A DNA stretch of 64,000 nt from Blattamonas nauphoetae (lineage: Eukaryota; Preaxostyla; Oxymonadida). The stretch spans positions 1 through 64,000 of the forward strand of contig JARBJD010000357.1 in NCBI GenBank assembly GCA_033064195.1. The letters run 5' to 3'. The notes below the pieces were generated by a model. The model saw only the letters and a list, made by a program, of their open reading frames with translations, was not told the DNA's origin and searched no databases. Shown here in pieces: positions 33,709 through 44,890 of this stretch (position 1 is its first letter; every line of letters begins with the position of its first letter). Position numbers and translations under genes: made by a program.

Positions 33709-36222
33709 CAGTGTAGTCGGAATGACTTACTAGCAAGTAAAATGACTTAGATTTCTCCTTTTTTCTCGTAACTTAAGACTAAGTCGTTTTTCTTCGAAAG
33801 TAAGTCATTTCACATTTCTTCCCCTTTTTGTGGTCTTGATCAGGACAAGAACAGTACAGCCGAAAAGGTAAAACTGCAAGGCTGACGGAAGCATCCGTTT
33901 TAACTATTTCCTCCATTTCACGGTTTTTATGTATCTGAACTTTTCCAATATAGACGCTGAGAAACGAGGTCAATGATGTGACGAGAAAAAGCAACATCAT
34001 GGTTTGATCTTCCTCTCCTCATCCTCTCACCGCGCCCAAACGCCTTCACCTCTCGCAACACGCAGTATTCGCACACTCAAATTAGAAATAGCGTTTCTTC
34101 CACCATCAAACATGAACTCCCACCAGATTCGACTGAAGTTCCATTTCCGCTCTACAACGGTGTGCATTGGATTTAAGTTCAGTTTTATTTTAACGATTAT
34201 CCCAATATTCATCATTTTTCAGAAATGCTCTTCCGAATGACGAGAGTTGGAGTCAAACTGAACAGAAACCTACGCTCGTTGACAGATCGCAACAAGATGC
34301 AATTCCACGTTAAGAACATAAACAATCCATGATTTCATCGGGTATCATCCCTTTTTCTTCATTATTTCAGACCTTACGATGTTATCTCGCCGTTATTGTT
34401 CCATGGTTTCCAACTCTCTTCCCATCGAAGCCGAAATTGTGCATTCTTCGATAAATTTCTGGAATCATTCTGTCGAACACCGACGCACTGCTGAATACCA
34501 AGATTTGGAGTGTTGAACATTGCGAAACAGAAGGAATGTCTCTGAGGAAAGGACAGGATCAGATATTTCGACCCTTCAGCCGTTTGTCCTTCCAGCTCTA
34601 ATTTCTGTTTTGATCAGATGTTTTCTGAGATGTCTCAGACTGAATAAGCTCAACCCTCAATACACATGTCGGAACTTCAAGTCAAAAATCAAAGCGACTG
34701 TCTCTCACTCTTCCACTCGAATGAAGACAACACATGACGAGATAAGTGATGAAGAGACCAATTTACATTTGTTTGATCTCATATTTTCAATCGATTCGAA
34801 ACTACGAAGTCGTCGTGACATCTCACTTTTCTAATTACAATCTTTTCTCTGTATAGCTCTCCATTTCAACAATGATTTGATTTATCTCTGTTTTTCTGCC
34901 GAAATTGATGCTGAAAACCAAATTGAACAATTCCAATGATTGTTCTTGACAGAGATCGGATCCGTCCCCCAACTGAACATTTCACCTCCAAACTGACCAA
35001 CAAGGCTGGTTTGGTTGTTGGCGTCAAAAATATCCTCACAGAACTCTGCTGTGAAGAGAATAAAACATAGGTCAGAATTATTTCTTACATATTACGTGCT
35101 TGCAGTTTTACATTTTCGACTGTAACTGTTCCTCGATGGTTTCTCGAATCGAACAATCATTCACGTGTCTTCGATTACAATGCAATATCCGAATGTTGAA
35201 ACCCTCTCTGGTTAAAGATGGACATGGTTCTCGATCAGGACCTTGCGTGAGAGGGTCAGATCTTGAAGAGAATTGAAGAAACCACTCATGGGAACTTCAA
35301 TAACAGTGTCTTCCCTTTCAATTTGTTGCTTTTGACGAAACTGGAGGACATACATGAAGGTATTACAATTTCCATGAAAAACCAAGGAACATTTCATCTC
35401 TGTGTTTAACACGTCCACCATGATGCATTCCTTTCCTCATGTCTGTTCCTGCTTCCAATTTCAGATTTTCTTTGCATTATCTGGTTTTGTCGTGAACACC
35501 ACTCTATCCCAACCTCAAGATGATTGATCGAGAAACAACCTTCGATGTTTGCTCTTTTTGAATGTTGAATGGACTTTCCATTGCATAGAATCATTCACCC
35601 TTCTGATTCGATGAGATGATATTTCCAGATAGATCAGCAACAAAGGGATCACAGTCTCACTCAAAATCCAGGTCAGACTCGAAGACAACTCCGCCGACTC
35701 GCTTTTCAGTCGCTCACAATGCTATCTGTATCCTCTTCCTTCTTCCATTCATGTTGATGTCTTCCTTTCTTCTTCTTTTCAAAGAACAGAAGTGCATCTG
35801 TCAACCGACCTTTGAGTTCGACCTTCGCCATTTCTCTTCCTCTGATCTTGCTTCCAACCAGACTGTTCAACCTTTCCGCTGGATCACTTTCATCATTTAA
35901 GGCAGTATCGTCTTCTGTGGGTTTTGTGATGGATAAATCTCCTCTGCCTCAATCATGCTGATCGACATTCTCTGACTTCATTTTGACCAAAATATGGAAT
36001 AAATGGGGATTAACACCCCTGAGGAACACCGTTCAGTGTGGGAAGGGAACATTTTCTTCGAGATCATCTCATTTCATCGAAAACAGTCCAAATTTCGTAA
36101 TCTGAGAATTGAAAGTAAGTAATTTTTGACCAGTGACATGTAAGTAAGTCATTTCCAGTCGTTACTTCGATCTAAGTCATTTTCTCGAGACTTAAGTCAC
36201 CTTGATGGGCCCGACTACCCTG
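33709..36222. mobile_element. hAT-like DNA transposon, probably non-autonomous
   Basis: The ends are CAGTGTAGTCGG (left) and the inverse of CAGGGTAGTCGG (right), flanked by an 8-bp duplication ATTAAACT (33701-33708 and 36223-36230). CAGNG ends with 8-bp duplications are typical of hAT elements. Inside both ends the motif AATGACTTA/TAAGTCATT recurs several times in both orientations, like subterminal transposase sites. I see no transposase. Interior frames are short; one at about 34940-35066 (VLDRDRIRPPTEHFTSKL) looks protein-like. The element sits directly upstream of SPRY copy B. Confidence 0.7.
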
Positions 36223-37475
36223 ATTAAACTCATTCTTGATTCGAGATGGAATCAAGAACATAATACATATTGTCACTATTGTTTTGAGAAGTTTTTGTTC
36301 ACACTCAATCATTGGAGAATCCGAGGTATGACCGAACTCTGAATCCTCCCTCCAACCGGTTTTCCGGACATCAAAAAAAAGTGGAATACTCTCATATTTC
36401 ACTCCATATACTCCATGAACTCCATTCTGAGTCATTATAGCTTGACATTCACAAGAAAACAGAATTCGAAGACAAAATCAGTCCTGAACTCTCTGAATAC
36501 GATGCAGTGTTTTATATTCCTTCATTCATCATCCATTGTCTGCATTATATATTGTTGATCTCTCTTTTTGTTCGTGATTGATCTCCATTCAGCTTCCAAT
36601 CACCAAAATGCCTCTGAACGAGATTTGAACGATATATGCCATGAAGAGTAGAATACCCCCCTCTGTGATGGATGAAAGGGGGAAAGAAAGTAAATGGAGG
36701 AAGATGAATTGGAAATGTGAGATATGAGAGAAAATGGAAAAAGCATCAATCATGAAAACAGATTCCATTTCTCTTTTTATGATATGGATCTTCCAAACTG
36801 GAATCGCATCGTCCATCCTTCTTACACTGGTTTCTATTGTTCATTCAGTCGTTATCTCATTGTATTGTTCCTTCTGAAAGGAGATTGGACTTAACACTCA
36901 CTTTTCCGAGATCTCGAGAAGGGAGTCCGTATGCTGAATCAATCTGGAAGTGTGACCTTAAAGATTGTGAATTCTATCCATTTCTCGGGAATTGTGGACC
37001 TCTCTCTTCTCCTTGTGTGTCTGAGTTCGTTCGTTCTTCGCTTCTTCTCATCATTCGTCATGATTTTTATGAGACACAACGAACCCTTCAAACTGCTTAT
37101 CATTGACATATATTGGGAATTCTTGTGCAATTCGAAAATGCGTTCGGTGTATCTTGAGAGAATCGACACTTCATCTCCGAAATCTCAGACGCCGTATCTT
37201 CATCATATTATCGTCAATGAAGAAAGCACTGAACCATCAAGTCAAAGTTCCTATCAATTTTTCGTCATCATACCTAGAGCAAGAGTAATACTGTTACCCT
37301 TACCAATTTTTGACTTGGATTCTGAATGTTTGTTTGTTTTGATCCTTTCAGGGTAAAGGCACACGGTAATACCATAAAGACACAAGATAGTTAGGGCATG
37401 GATGGTTTTCATGATTTTAAGAAAGTGAAGTCATTCTAGACATTCTAAAGATCAAACCATCAAGAGTGTTCGTCG
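36223..37475. other. No confident gene
   Basis: A plus-strand frame at 36931-37356 (141 codons, hydrophobic near FSGIVDLSLLLVCLSSFV) is the only sizeable one, with no recognised motif and marginal composition. The last 100 bp before the methyltransferase are AT-rich. Confidence 0.45.
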
Positions 37476-38360
37476 ATGGAAACCAGTCACATTCTGATCT
37501 CAGTAATACTTCTGGTGATTGGAATTGTCACTACGATTGTTTTACTGTCCCGTTATAACAAAATTCAAAACAGAAGAGAAGATACACGGAGTCGACCAAA
37601 TCCTTCTGACAAAAGAACAACAACAACCTACGATGCAGAAAAGATAGTACCCTACTCTAGCAATGAGACCAAAGGAGCGCAGATGGAAAGAATGTTCGAT
37701 TCTATCGCCGAAAACTATGACACGTTGAATCACACCATGTCAATGGGGATTGACAGGGGATGGCGCAAAAAGGGAGTGTCTATGTTGAAACAGATCAAAC
37801 CTGAATCTATTCTCGACATTGCTACAGGCACAGGTGATCTTGCAATCGAAGCCTGCCGAATCCTTCAACCCAAACAAGTGTTGGGTATTGATATCTCAGA
37901 AGGAATGATGGAAATCGGACGGCAGAAGGTCCAAAAGGCAGGTTTGTCGGATATCATCCGGTTCGAACGGCAGGACTGTTCAGCTTTGGGGTTACCAGAC
38001 AACTCGTTCGATGCAGCCATTGTGGCTTTTGGCGTCCGCAACTTCGAAAAATTGGACAAAGGACTGAAAGAGATCCTTCGCGTGCTGAAGCCCGGCGGAC
38101 AGCTTATGATTCTGGAATTATCGACTCCCCAACATTTCCCGATGAAACAGGGCTATTGGCTGTACTCCAAGCTGTTTATTCCAACCGTCGGCCGCCTGAT
38201 GTCCAAAGACAGCGTCGCCTATGCTTATCTGCCGAAATCGATCGAGGCCTTCACTCAGGGCAAAGACATGACGGATACCCTGCTGAAGAATGGATTCAGC
38301 CAAGCAACGTACAAAACATACACTTTCGGTGTTTGCACTATGTATTTGGCTACTAAATAG
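37476..38360 (+). CDS. menG/ubiE-like: UbiE/MenG quinone C-methyltransferase, Bacteroidetes type, membrane-anchored
   Basis: A single exon encodes 294 residues. Residues 6-25 form a transmembrane anchor (ILISVILLVIGIVTTIVLL), followed by a basic, polar linker to about 55 that bacterial enzymes lack. From 58 the protein is a full UbiE/MenG enzyme: MFDSIAENYDTLNH with family signature 1 at 81-97, SAM motif I DIATGTGD (114-121), GIDISEGMM, DNSFDA and AFGVRNFE, signature 2 RVLKPGGQLMILELS (202-216), and the conserved end FGVCTMY. It transfers a methyl group from S-adenosylmethionine to demethylmenaquinone or a related quinol. The wording around the motifs (KIVPY, TLNHTMSMGIDRGWRKK, LSTPQHFPMKQ, FTQGKDM) matches Bacteroidetes MenG as I know it, so acquisition by lateral transfer is likely. 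No intron is present, unlike most neighbours. The substrate in an anaerobic protist is unknown. Confidence 0.9.
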   Translation: METSHILISVILLVIGIVTTIVLLSRYNKIQNRREDTRSRPNPSDKRTTTTYDAEKIVPYSSNETKGAQMERMFDSIAENYDTLNHTMSMGIDRGWRKKGVSMLKQIKPESILDIATGTGDLAIEACRILQPKQVLGIDISEGMMEIGRQKVQKAGLSDIIRFERQDCSALGLPDNSFDAAIVAFGVRNFEKLDKGLKEILRVLKPGGQLMILELSTPQHFPMKQGYWLYSKLFIPTVGRLMSKDSVAYAYLPKSIEAFTQGKDMTDTLLKNGFSQATYKTYTFGVCTMYLATK

Positions 38361-38699
38361 CGTTTATTCGAGCATACTGGGTTGAGTTTGAAAACCAAGC
38401 ACCAGCGTTTCTCGGTTCGTTTCGCACCTATTAAGTTTTTAGCATCATTTTGTCGTGAACCAGTCTTCTGGTGTTAGGTTGTTCAATCCTACTCATCTTC
38501 TGCATGTCCAACACTTTTTCTGATCAGGACTGAAAAGCGTGATGGGATTGAAGAGAGGATCTCATGATCAGACACAAAAACAAACACCCCCAATAGGGAG
38601 TGATGCAGAGATACTCCATTTCTTTTGAGGAGTCAAAGAAAAAAGGAGAACAGATTGGTGGACACGTTTCAAACAATCTAAAAAAGAAAGTGCCGATAT
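38361..38699. other. Intergenic, nothing recognised
   Basis: Short AT-rich spacer between the methyltransferase and the beta-helix gene. No repeat or RNA gene is seen. Confidence 0.5.
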
Positions 38700-41600
38700 G
38701 TGGACAGATTCTTGCATAAACAACGAAAGAAAAGCGTGAAAGTGAATATTCACATGATTACGCAGTTTGAACTTCCGTCATCATCACTACTTCTTCCAGA
38801 TCGTCCTTTGGTCACTGTTCTTTCGAGAGCGGCCTTTGCAACGGTTAGGATTACTGATGGCCGTTGTGTTACACAGGATTTCCCTGTCTATTCACAGAAT
38901 CTGTATATTTCAGGATCATCAACCTCTATCTCTCTCGGAAATAGTCAAGGTGACCACAAATCACAAACCCAATTGCCACTCCAGATGAGCGAAGTATTTG
39001 GCCAAGCAAAGAAACTTTCTGTGATGTTTGATGTGTGGAATAGCACATTTCGACTAGCTAACATGCAATTGTTTGCCAACACACCAGATACAGCGGTGAG
39101 TTTGATCCGCTCGTCGACTTTTGTGGTTTCTTGGAGTGAAGTAACGTCGTGCCTAGAAACGTCTCCATTTGTGATTGGGCATTCAGGAATGGAATCATCA
39201 GTGTCTCTATCGATCATCTCGTGCGACCATCGATCATCATCAGAATCGTTATCTCTACTGCCTCTGGTGAGCGGACCACAATCGTTGTTGCCCTCAACCC
39301 ACACAACTTCCAATGAAGAACGACTTCGACACGCATTTGGACTTGGATCGGTGTCGATTGTCGGAACTGGCTTGAAGCTGAAATCGATTGATTTATTGGC
39401 TGGAACAGGCCCGCTCTTTGATTTTGGAATTTCGAACGAGAATGGTCTAGACGGAGTTGTTGGATGCTCTGTTTCTCTCTCCGCCTCTTCCCTGACAAAC
39501 ACCACAAGCACTCGGATCTCGTCAAGATGCGCTCCTTCGTGTTCATTTCTGATCTAGCGGCTGATTGGGGTGTCAGTGTCAGAATCAACAAATCATCTTT
39601 GCGGGAGGAGCTCCCTTACCAGTTGCTCCTCAAACGATCCTCCCGCCCCAATCACCCGACCAACGCAAGATCCCAGCAAAACCATCAAATCACACTTTCA
39701 AGAAACAGCACACATCGGCTATGGTTCTTCAAGCGAACCTGTTGCAAACTGTCAAGTGTGGATCATGACTTGTGCTTTTTCAGATATCACTACCTCCACT
39801 GGAGGATCGGCACCCTCCATCTCGTTGTTTCGTGCTGACGTATTCGTCACGGACAGTTCATTCAAACAATGTCACACAACAGGCAGCTCTGGTGGATCTA
39901 TCCGTCTCCATGACAAATTATTTGTATCCAGTAGTTTCGGCGACTTCTCTGCCACTCTCTTCAACTGTCAGTTCGCAAACAACACTGCTCCAGAAGGTGG
40001 GCATTTGTTTGTCCAAAATTTCCACTCTCTGACAATCGCACAGTGCACATTCAAGGATTCCCGCTCAACCTCAGACACTCCGCTCAAGCAAGAGAATTCG
40101 ATCCACATCAATGTCAATGGTGACTGCCGTTTCGATAACAGCACACTCTCCAACAACGAGGGATCAGAGACTGGTGGGATACGTTTCTATCAATCACATA
40201 CAACAGGCACGATAATTCTGACCGCTATTCTCTTCGTCGACAATGTGTGCACACACAAAACGGTCGCTCAGCAAGTCACAGATTGCGCCTTCTATAACTC
40301 TACCGCCTTCAATAATAGCTTATTTGACTGCTTCTCGACGTCTCCCCAGCCGCATTGTGGAGACAAAAATGCAAACCCTGTTCTTCCTGACTGGATTGGT
40401 CCGTCAATCACCGCTATCACCCAAACGAAGCGGGTGAATGGGGATGGGAATGGATTCGAGATTGTTCTGTTGTTTCAAGGAGTGTTCACAGGAACAAGCA
40501 GGAAATACGATGTGACACTCGAAGATCCAGATGGAAGTGAGTTTGTGGCAGAAAATCTGTCATTCTCGAAAACAGCAGGAACAGCGACATCCGCCCTCAG
40601 CAATCCAAGCACTTCTTATCTCTCGCCTTCAACCACGTATTCGATTGTGAAAGTGGAACGAAGTGCCTCTCAAGCAGCAAGCAACGAGTTGGTGTTTGAA
40701 GGGGATACAGAACCAGACTGGACATGGTGGCACCACACTTCAGAAAGCCGAGCCGGAGAAATGGTTGGAATGTCGTTCACAACACCAGCGGGTGCAGCAC
40801 TGACCAACATCAGAGCAGAACTGAATGCATCGAACCTGAATGAGGCGATCGTGATTCTGACAGTTGACGACATCTTGGCTGGCTTGTTCGATCTGATTGT
40901 TTTCGATTCGTTGGATCCTCTGAAGAAAGAAATCACGATTGGTCCATTCTCGTTCACTTCATCGTCAACACCAACAACAACGTCGCATACAGTGTTGATT
41001 CATCCTTCAGGTGAGTTGTCGTATGGGAAGACGTACAAAGTGAAGACACTCTCATCGCCAACGTTGATAGTGTCTCACTCAGCACCGTCATTCTCAGTTC
41101 CACCGAAACCTCGTTTCAGTCTTCTCCACATCAGTTCGGCAGGAAGTGATGAAAATGAAGGGACCGAACACGATCCACTTCTGACACTCCATGCAACACT
41201 CGGAAGATGCAACACCGAGCAAAATGAAGACTGGCGAGTGGAGATCGCAGATTGGTGCCGAATCGGGAAGCAAACCGAACTTGGTCTCGAACAAGAAGGG
41301 CTGAGTGTGGTTGTAAAGGGAGGGGAAGGACGAAAGATCGACTGCACTTTGACAGATTCAGAACAGACAGGTGAACAAGGAGACTCGAAGGAACAAGGAA
41401 TGGTGTCAGTTTCAAAGAACACACTCTCTTTTGTTGATATGATGTTCGTTGTGACATCGTCGAGGGAGAGGATTGGGAGTGTGTTTGTGGTGGGTGAGGG
41501 AGGAGTGGTTTGGATGGAGAGATGCGAAGTGATGAGCTCGGAAACGATCACACACAGATTCATGACAGTATCGAAAGATGGAGAAATGAAAGGAGATGAA

Positions 41601-42281
41601 CTTCAGATTTCATCGATGAGATTCGGAGGGAAGGGAAGTGTCATTTCGGTGAAGGAAAAAGGACGATTGGCACTCTCATCTTGCTCGTTTGATGGAGTGT
41701 CGTTTGAAAGTGGAGGAGTGGTGGTTGGGAAGACACGAGGGCAGATTTCGATTGCTTCGACAGAATTCAAAAGATGTTCAGGAAGATCATTTGGAAGTGT
41801 GATCCGCTTGGTGACAGCTGGAGGGGAGGTGATTGTGACGAAATGTGAGTTCGATTCGTGCTCGACAACAGTTGCTCTGGATGAGCAAGGGAGGAGGGAG
41901 CTGGGAGGTGGATGTGTTTTGGTTGAGATGGAAGAGAAGGGTCGGAGTGTGTCGTCGTGTCGCGTTGATCTTCGAGAATCGAGTTTCTTGGGATGCACAC
42001 TGAGTTGGAGAGGAAAGAGGCAAGAGGACACTAACATGATTGGAGGAAGTGGGTTCGTGATTCTGGGAAGGAGGGGAAAGGGAGTGGTGTTGTTGGATGG
42101 AGTCCGTCTGTCGTCTTGCAGTTGTGTTGGGGATGTCAGGGGTGTTGTGTTTTCGGGAGGAGTTTGTGTTTGGGAGACGAAGCCCTTTTTTGTTGATCGT
42201 CGTCGGATGGTTGTGAATGGGTGCTCGTTCGGGTCTCTCCAACTGAAACACACCTCCTCCTCGCCTTCGTCGTCTTCATGA
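38700..42281 (+). pseudogene. Large beta-helix surface protein with one in-frame TAG
   Basis: One reading frame of 1,193 codons runs from 38700 (first ATG at 38754) to TGA at 42281, interrupted only by TAG at 39555-39557. Protein-like sequence continues at once on the far side (RLIGVSVSESTNHLCG). The repeated short beta strands with Asn/Ser/Cys (SSFKQCHTTGSSGGSI, LFNCQFANNTAPEGG, LTIAQCTFKDSRS) are typical of right-handed parallel beta-helix (pectin-lyase-like) surface proteins, a huge family in oxymonads as I recall. Residues about 560-800 form immunoglobulin-like beta domains (PSITAITQTKRVNGD, SYLSPSTTYSIVKV). A second beta-helix follows. The C-terminus ends in a Ser run without the membrane segment and kinase-like tail seen in relatives. 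There is no clear signal peptide, so the 5' end may be missing. The TAG makes it a probable pseudogene, unless a small intron covers it. Confidence 0.75.
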
Positions 42282-42296
42282 CCTCTCTCTCATCGC

Positions 42297-43000
42297 TTGA
42301 TCCTCTCCACACCCAACCCATCTCTCCTCTCACACTCTGTCCCGCTTCACTTTCACTTCCCTCTCTTGTCTCTCCTGTCGCTTCCCACTCTAACATTTTG
42401 CTTTTACTTCGTCGTTCGCTTCTCTGATCGGCATCTGCATCTTCCATTCCACCAGAGCCTTTCACTCGATTTGTTCACAGAATTCTCCAGCCACTCAAAC
42501 AGCGCTTCTCATCACATTCGTCGTCCACTCCCGCTCATCGAAGCTCCTCTCCTCCATCCACCATACTCAGCCCTCCGCCCGTCCAGGCACCTCTCGTCGA
42601 GTGTTGTTCCACCATCCTCTCTTCCTGATTCATTGTCCACCCTTCATCGCCCTCCGAACACTCTTCCAACTGCACTCTATCATCGTCTGTCACCGCGGCA
42701 CAGACTCACTCTTTCTCTCAGATGCTTTCAATGTTTCTGTTCGAATGTGATTGTCTCCAGACACTTTGGAAATGTCAACCTCACCATCCAATTCTCAAAG
42801 CTATCAACGCTCATCCAATCATCTCACTTCACTCCATTATTTCCTGTTCGTCTCCCAACCACTGTCAGCTTCGACCCTGCATGAACAACAAACACTTCAT
42901 CCATCAAACATGATCAGATAAGTGATCGTGATGATACTGACGAATCATTTAGAGAGGCATTCTTTTCCTGAATTCAGCTTGAGCCCACTAATTTGAATCA
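42297..43000 (+). other. 3' flank of the beta-helix gene
   Basis: Pyrimidine-rich sequence with a 195-codon open frame (42297-42884) of unusual Ser/His/Pro/Leu composition. A shorter, diverged copy of one part (around cacagactcactctttctc) recurs at about 49,400. I treat it as untranslated or decayed flank rather than a gene. Confidence 0.5.
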
Positions 43001-43107
43001 TAATTTTCAAGAATTCTATTCATTTCACATCAGTTTTTGGTTGATTTTCTGATTTCATCAGTCGTGATTCAGAACTGCTCGATTTTGAATGAACTGGGAG
43101 ATTTTCG

Positions 43108-44890
43108 TTGGTGATTTCCACTTCACCAAATGATGGGTTGATCATGACCGCTTCAATTTTCTTCCAGCTCGATGCACATGAGAAGTATAATCTTGCTGAA
43201 AAAATAAAAAATATTGCCGTAGATGCTCTTAAACATGAATACTTCTCCATTTTCGACCATATTCTTGAAAAGACAGAATGGGGGAACAAAATCAAAGCAG
43301 AAATTTTTGCACGGGAAACTGGTGTGGATTTGTGCGTAAGAATATTGTTTCTATCAGATAAAAGAATGACATTAATGGCGGAATTGGCAAAAGCTCATAA
43401 AAGCATGCGTCGACACGAACAGATCCTGATGATGCAAGCTGGGTCAGAATTTTTGACATCATTCAAAAGTCCGAAGACCAATATTCAAAAAAAGCAATTC
43501 ACCGCTCTTGTCGCAGCTTGATCAAAGATCTCGAAAGGATTATTCAATCATGTCATCCACCAATTCTAGAGAAAGGTCGATTCATTTCTCAACCATGAGA
43601 GGAGAATAGTTTTGAATGTTGGTCTTCGGACTTTTGAATGATGTCAAAAATTCTGACCCAGCTTTCGTCCAGTATTGGAGTGATTCTGATCTCCGTCTAT
43701 TCGGGTTTCCCGTGAGTTTAAACAGCCTAAAACAGTCTAAGAATCTCGCGAAGAGCGGTGTGTATCATGAAGTCCAGACTCGGTCCCCTCCATCACGAAT
43801 CAAGTTCAAGAATGAAGATATGGTGGAGTTGTTTTCGTGGGTTTCCACAGAAACCACCGAAACCTGCGAATGTCAAGTGAAAAAAAGCAAAGTCACACCT
43901 CTTAATATGTCTGATGGAATTTGCCCTCAACAAAGCAGGTGGACCGAACGATATCGATCCAAAATTCGACCCATTCAAAGCTCGTTCCTGGGTTTGGGAG
44001 CCGAGAATCTCTCGAGGGACCAGAGTTGCGCTGTACCGTGCTTTCAAGATGAAGCATCCAACTTCACCAATCATCGAATCGGCTTTTCGAAAAGCGACAC
44101 GTCAATTAAAAAGAGCTAAAAAAGAACAGATGTATGTAATAAATGCGATCGATAGGAATCTTTGGACAGACTTCGAATCAAACTCACCTGTACTGGTCAA
44201 CCATTCGATGGTAACTTGATGGAGGAGCACATGGTTTTAGCATTACGTCGGAAGCATGCTAGTATTCAGCGCCATGCTGTTGAAGAGTTGATCGAGACCT
44301 GTGGAGAAACAGAAAAGATCAATATTCTCGATTTTAAAGAAAATTGGAAATTTGTTCTCAGAGATACACAAGGAAGTCATGACTTCTACAACTTTCAACA
44401 AATCACACACCTTGGCATTTGTGAAGCTGGAAAAGCACTTGGAGAAAAGTCACTCAACTTTCCCCATTATTTTGCTGACGTACTCAATCACGACGGATTC
44501 TTCGTTGTTTCTGTTCTCAAACACCTCCTCTCACAACCATCGATCTCAAATTCAACTCGGATTACATTCGTATTCGACACGGGACCACATTTTAGGAATA
44601 AAGTGGTCCTTCATCACTTCTTTCTCAATGTATCTATTTCCGTTCCGAATCAAATCAAACAGATCTTATTTTACCACGAAGGACATGGAAAATCTAGAGT
44701 TGACTCTGCTTTCGGCATACTAACGAACGTAGTCCGGAATAACATCAGTGATGAGGTGATCACGACAATTCCGCAGTTTATCTCGTTTTTTCAGACTTTA
44801 CAAGAAGCGTCTATTCTCGCCAAGAATCATACTTTCATGCACCACCAACCGTCTCCAACAATTCACCTTCCGTCCAATATTTTGAATTGA
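43108..44890 (+). mobile_element. Transposase-like element, left copy, frame broken
   Basis: Three overlapping frames (43108-43521, 43616-44119 with 43914-44219, and 44162-44890) together resemble one transposase-sized protein. The first has helical, charged sequence (LAEKIKNIAVDALKHEYFS). The last carries a plausible catalytic core: FVFDTGPHFRNKVV, then FYHEGHGKSRVDSAFG about 40 residues on, reminiscent of DDE-type transposases with an HGK motif. No capsid, polymerase or reverse transcriptase is seen, so I treat it as a plain DNA transposon of unassigned superfamily. A 53-bp inverted repeat interrupts it (43438-43490 and 43610-43662). Terminal repeats were not found. Confidence 0.55.
43438..43662. 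repeat. 53-bp internal inverted repeat
   Basis: 43438-43490 and 43610-43662 are inverse copies with one mismatch, separated by 119 bp. The pair sits inside the coding part of the transposase-like element and recurs in the right arm at about 46,916-47,140. It looks like a small inversion-duplication that preceded the large one. Confidence 0.9.

Larger units (their letters stand above)
41441..44858 (+). repeat. Left arm of a 3.4-kb inverted duplication
   Basis: Mirror coordinates in the two arms add up to 90,578 (outer part) and 90,577 (inner part), showing near-complete collinearity with one 1-bp length difference near 43,783. The arm holds the 3' third of the beta-helix gene, its 3' flank and most of a transposase-like element. 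Homology stops abruptly at about 41,440 and at 44,858. Confidence 0.95.

Noticed and set aside
41603-42253. Antisense frame of 217 codons in the beta-helix gene (and its mirror at 48325-48975)
   Set aside because: It is the complement of a well-supported surface-protein coding region with Ser/Thr/Pro-rich shadow composition.
42297-42884. 195-codon plus-strand frame after the beta-helix gene
   Set aside because: The composition is that of pyrimidine-rich flank, and the partial third copy at about 49.4 kb does not preserve the frame.
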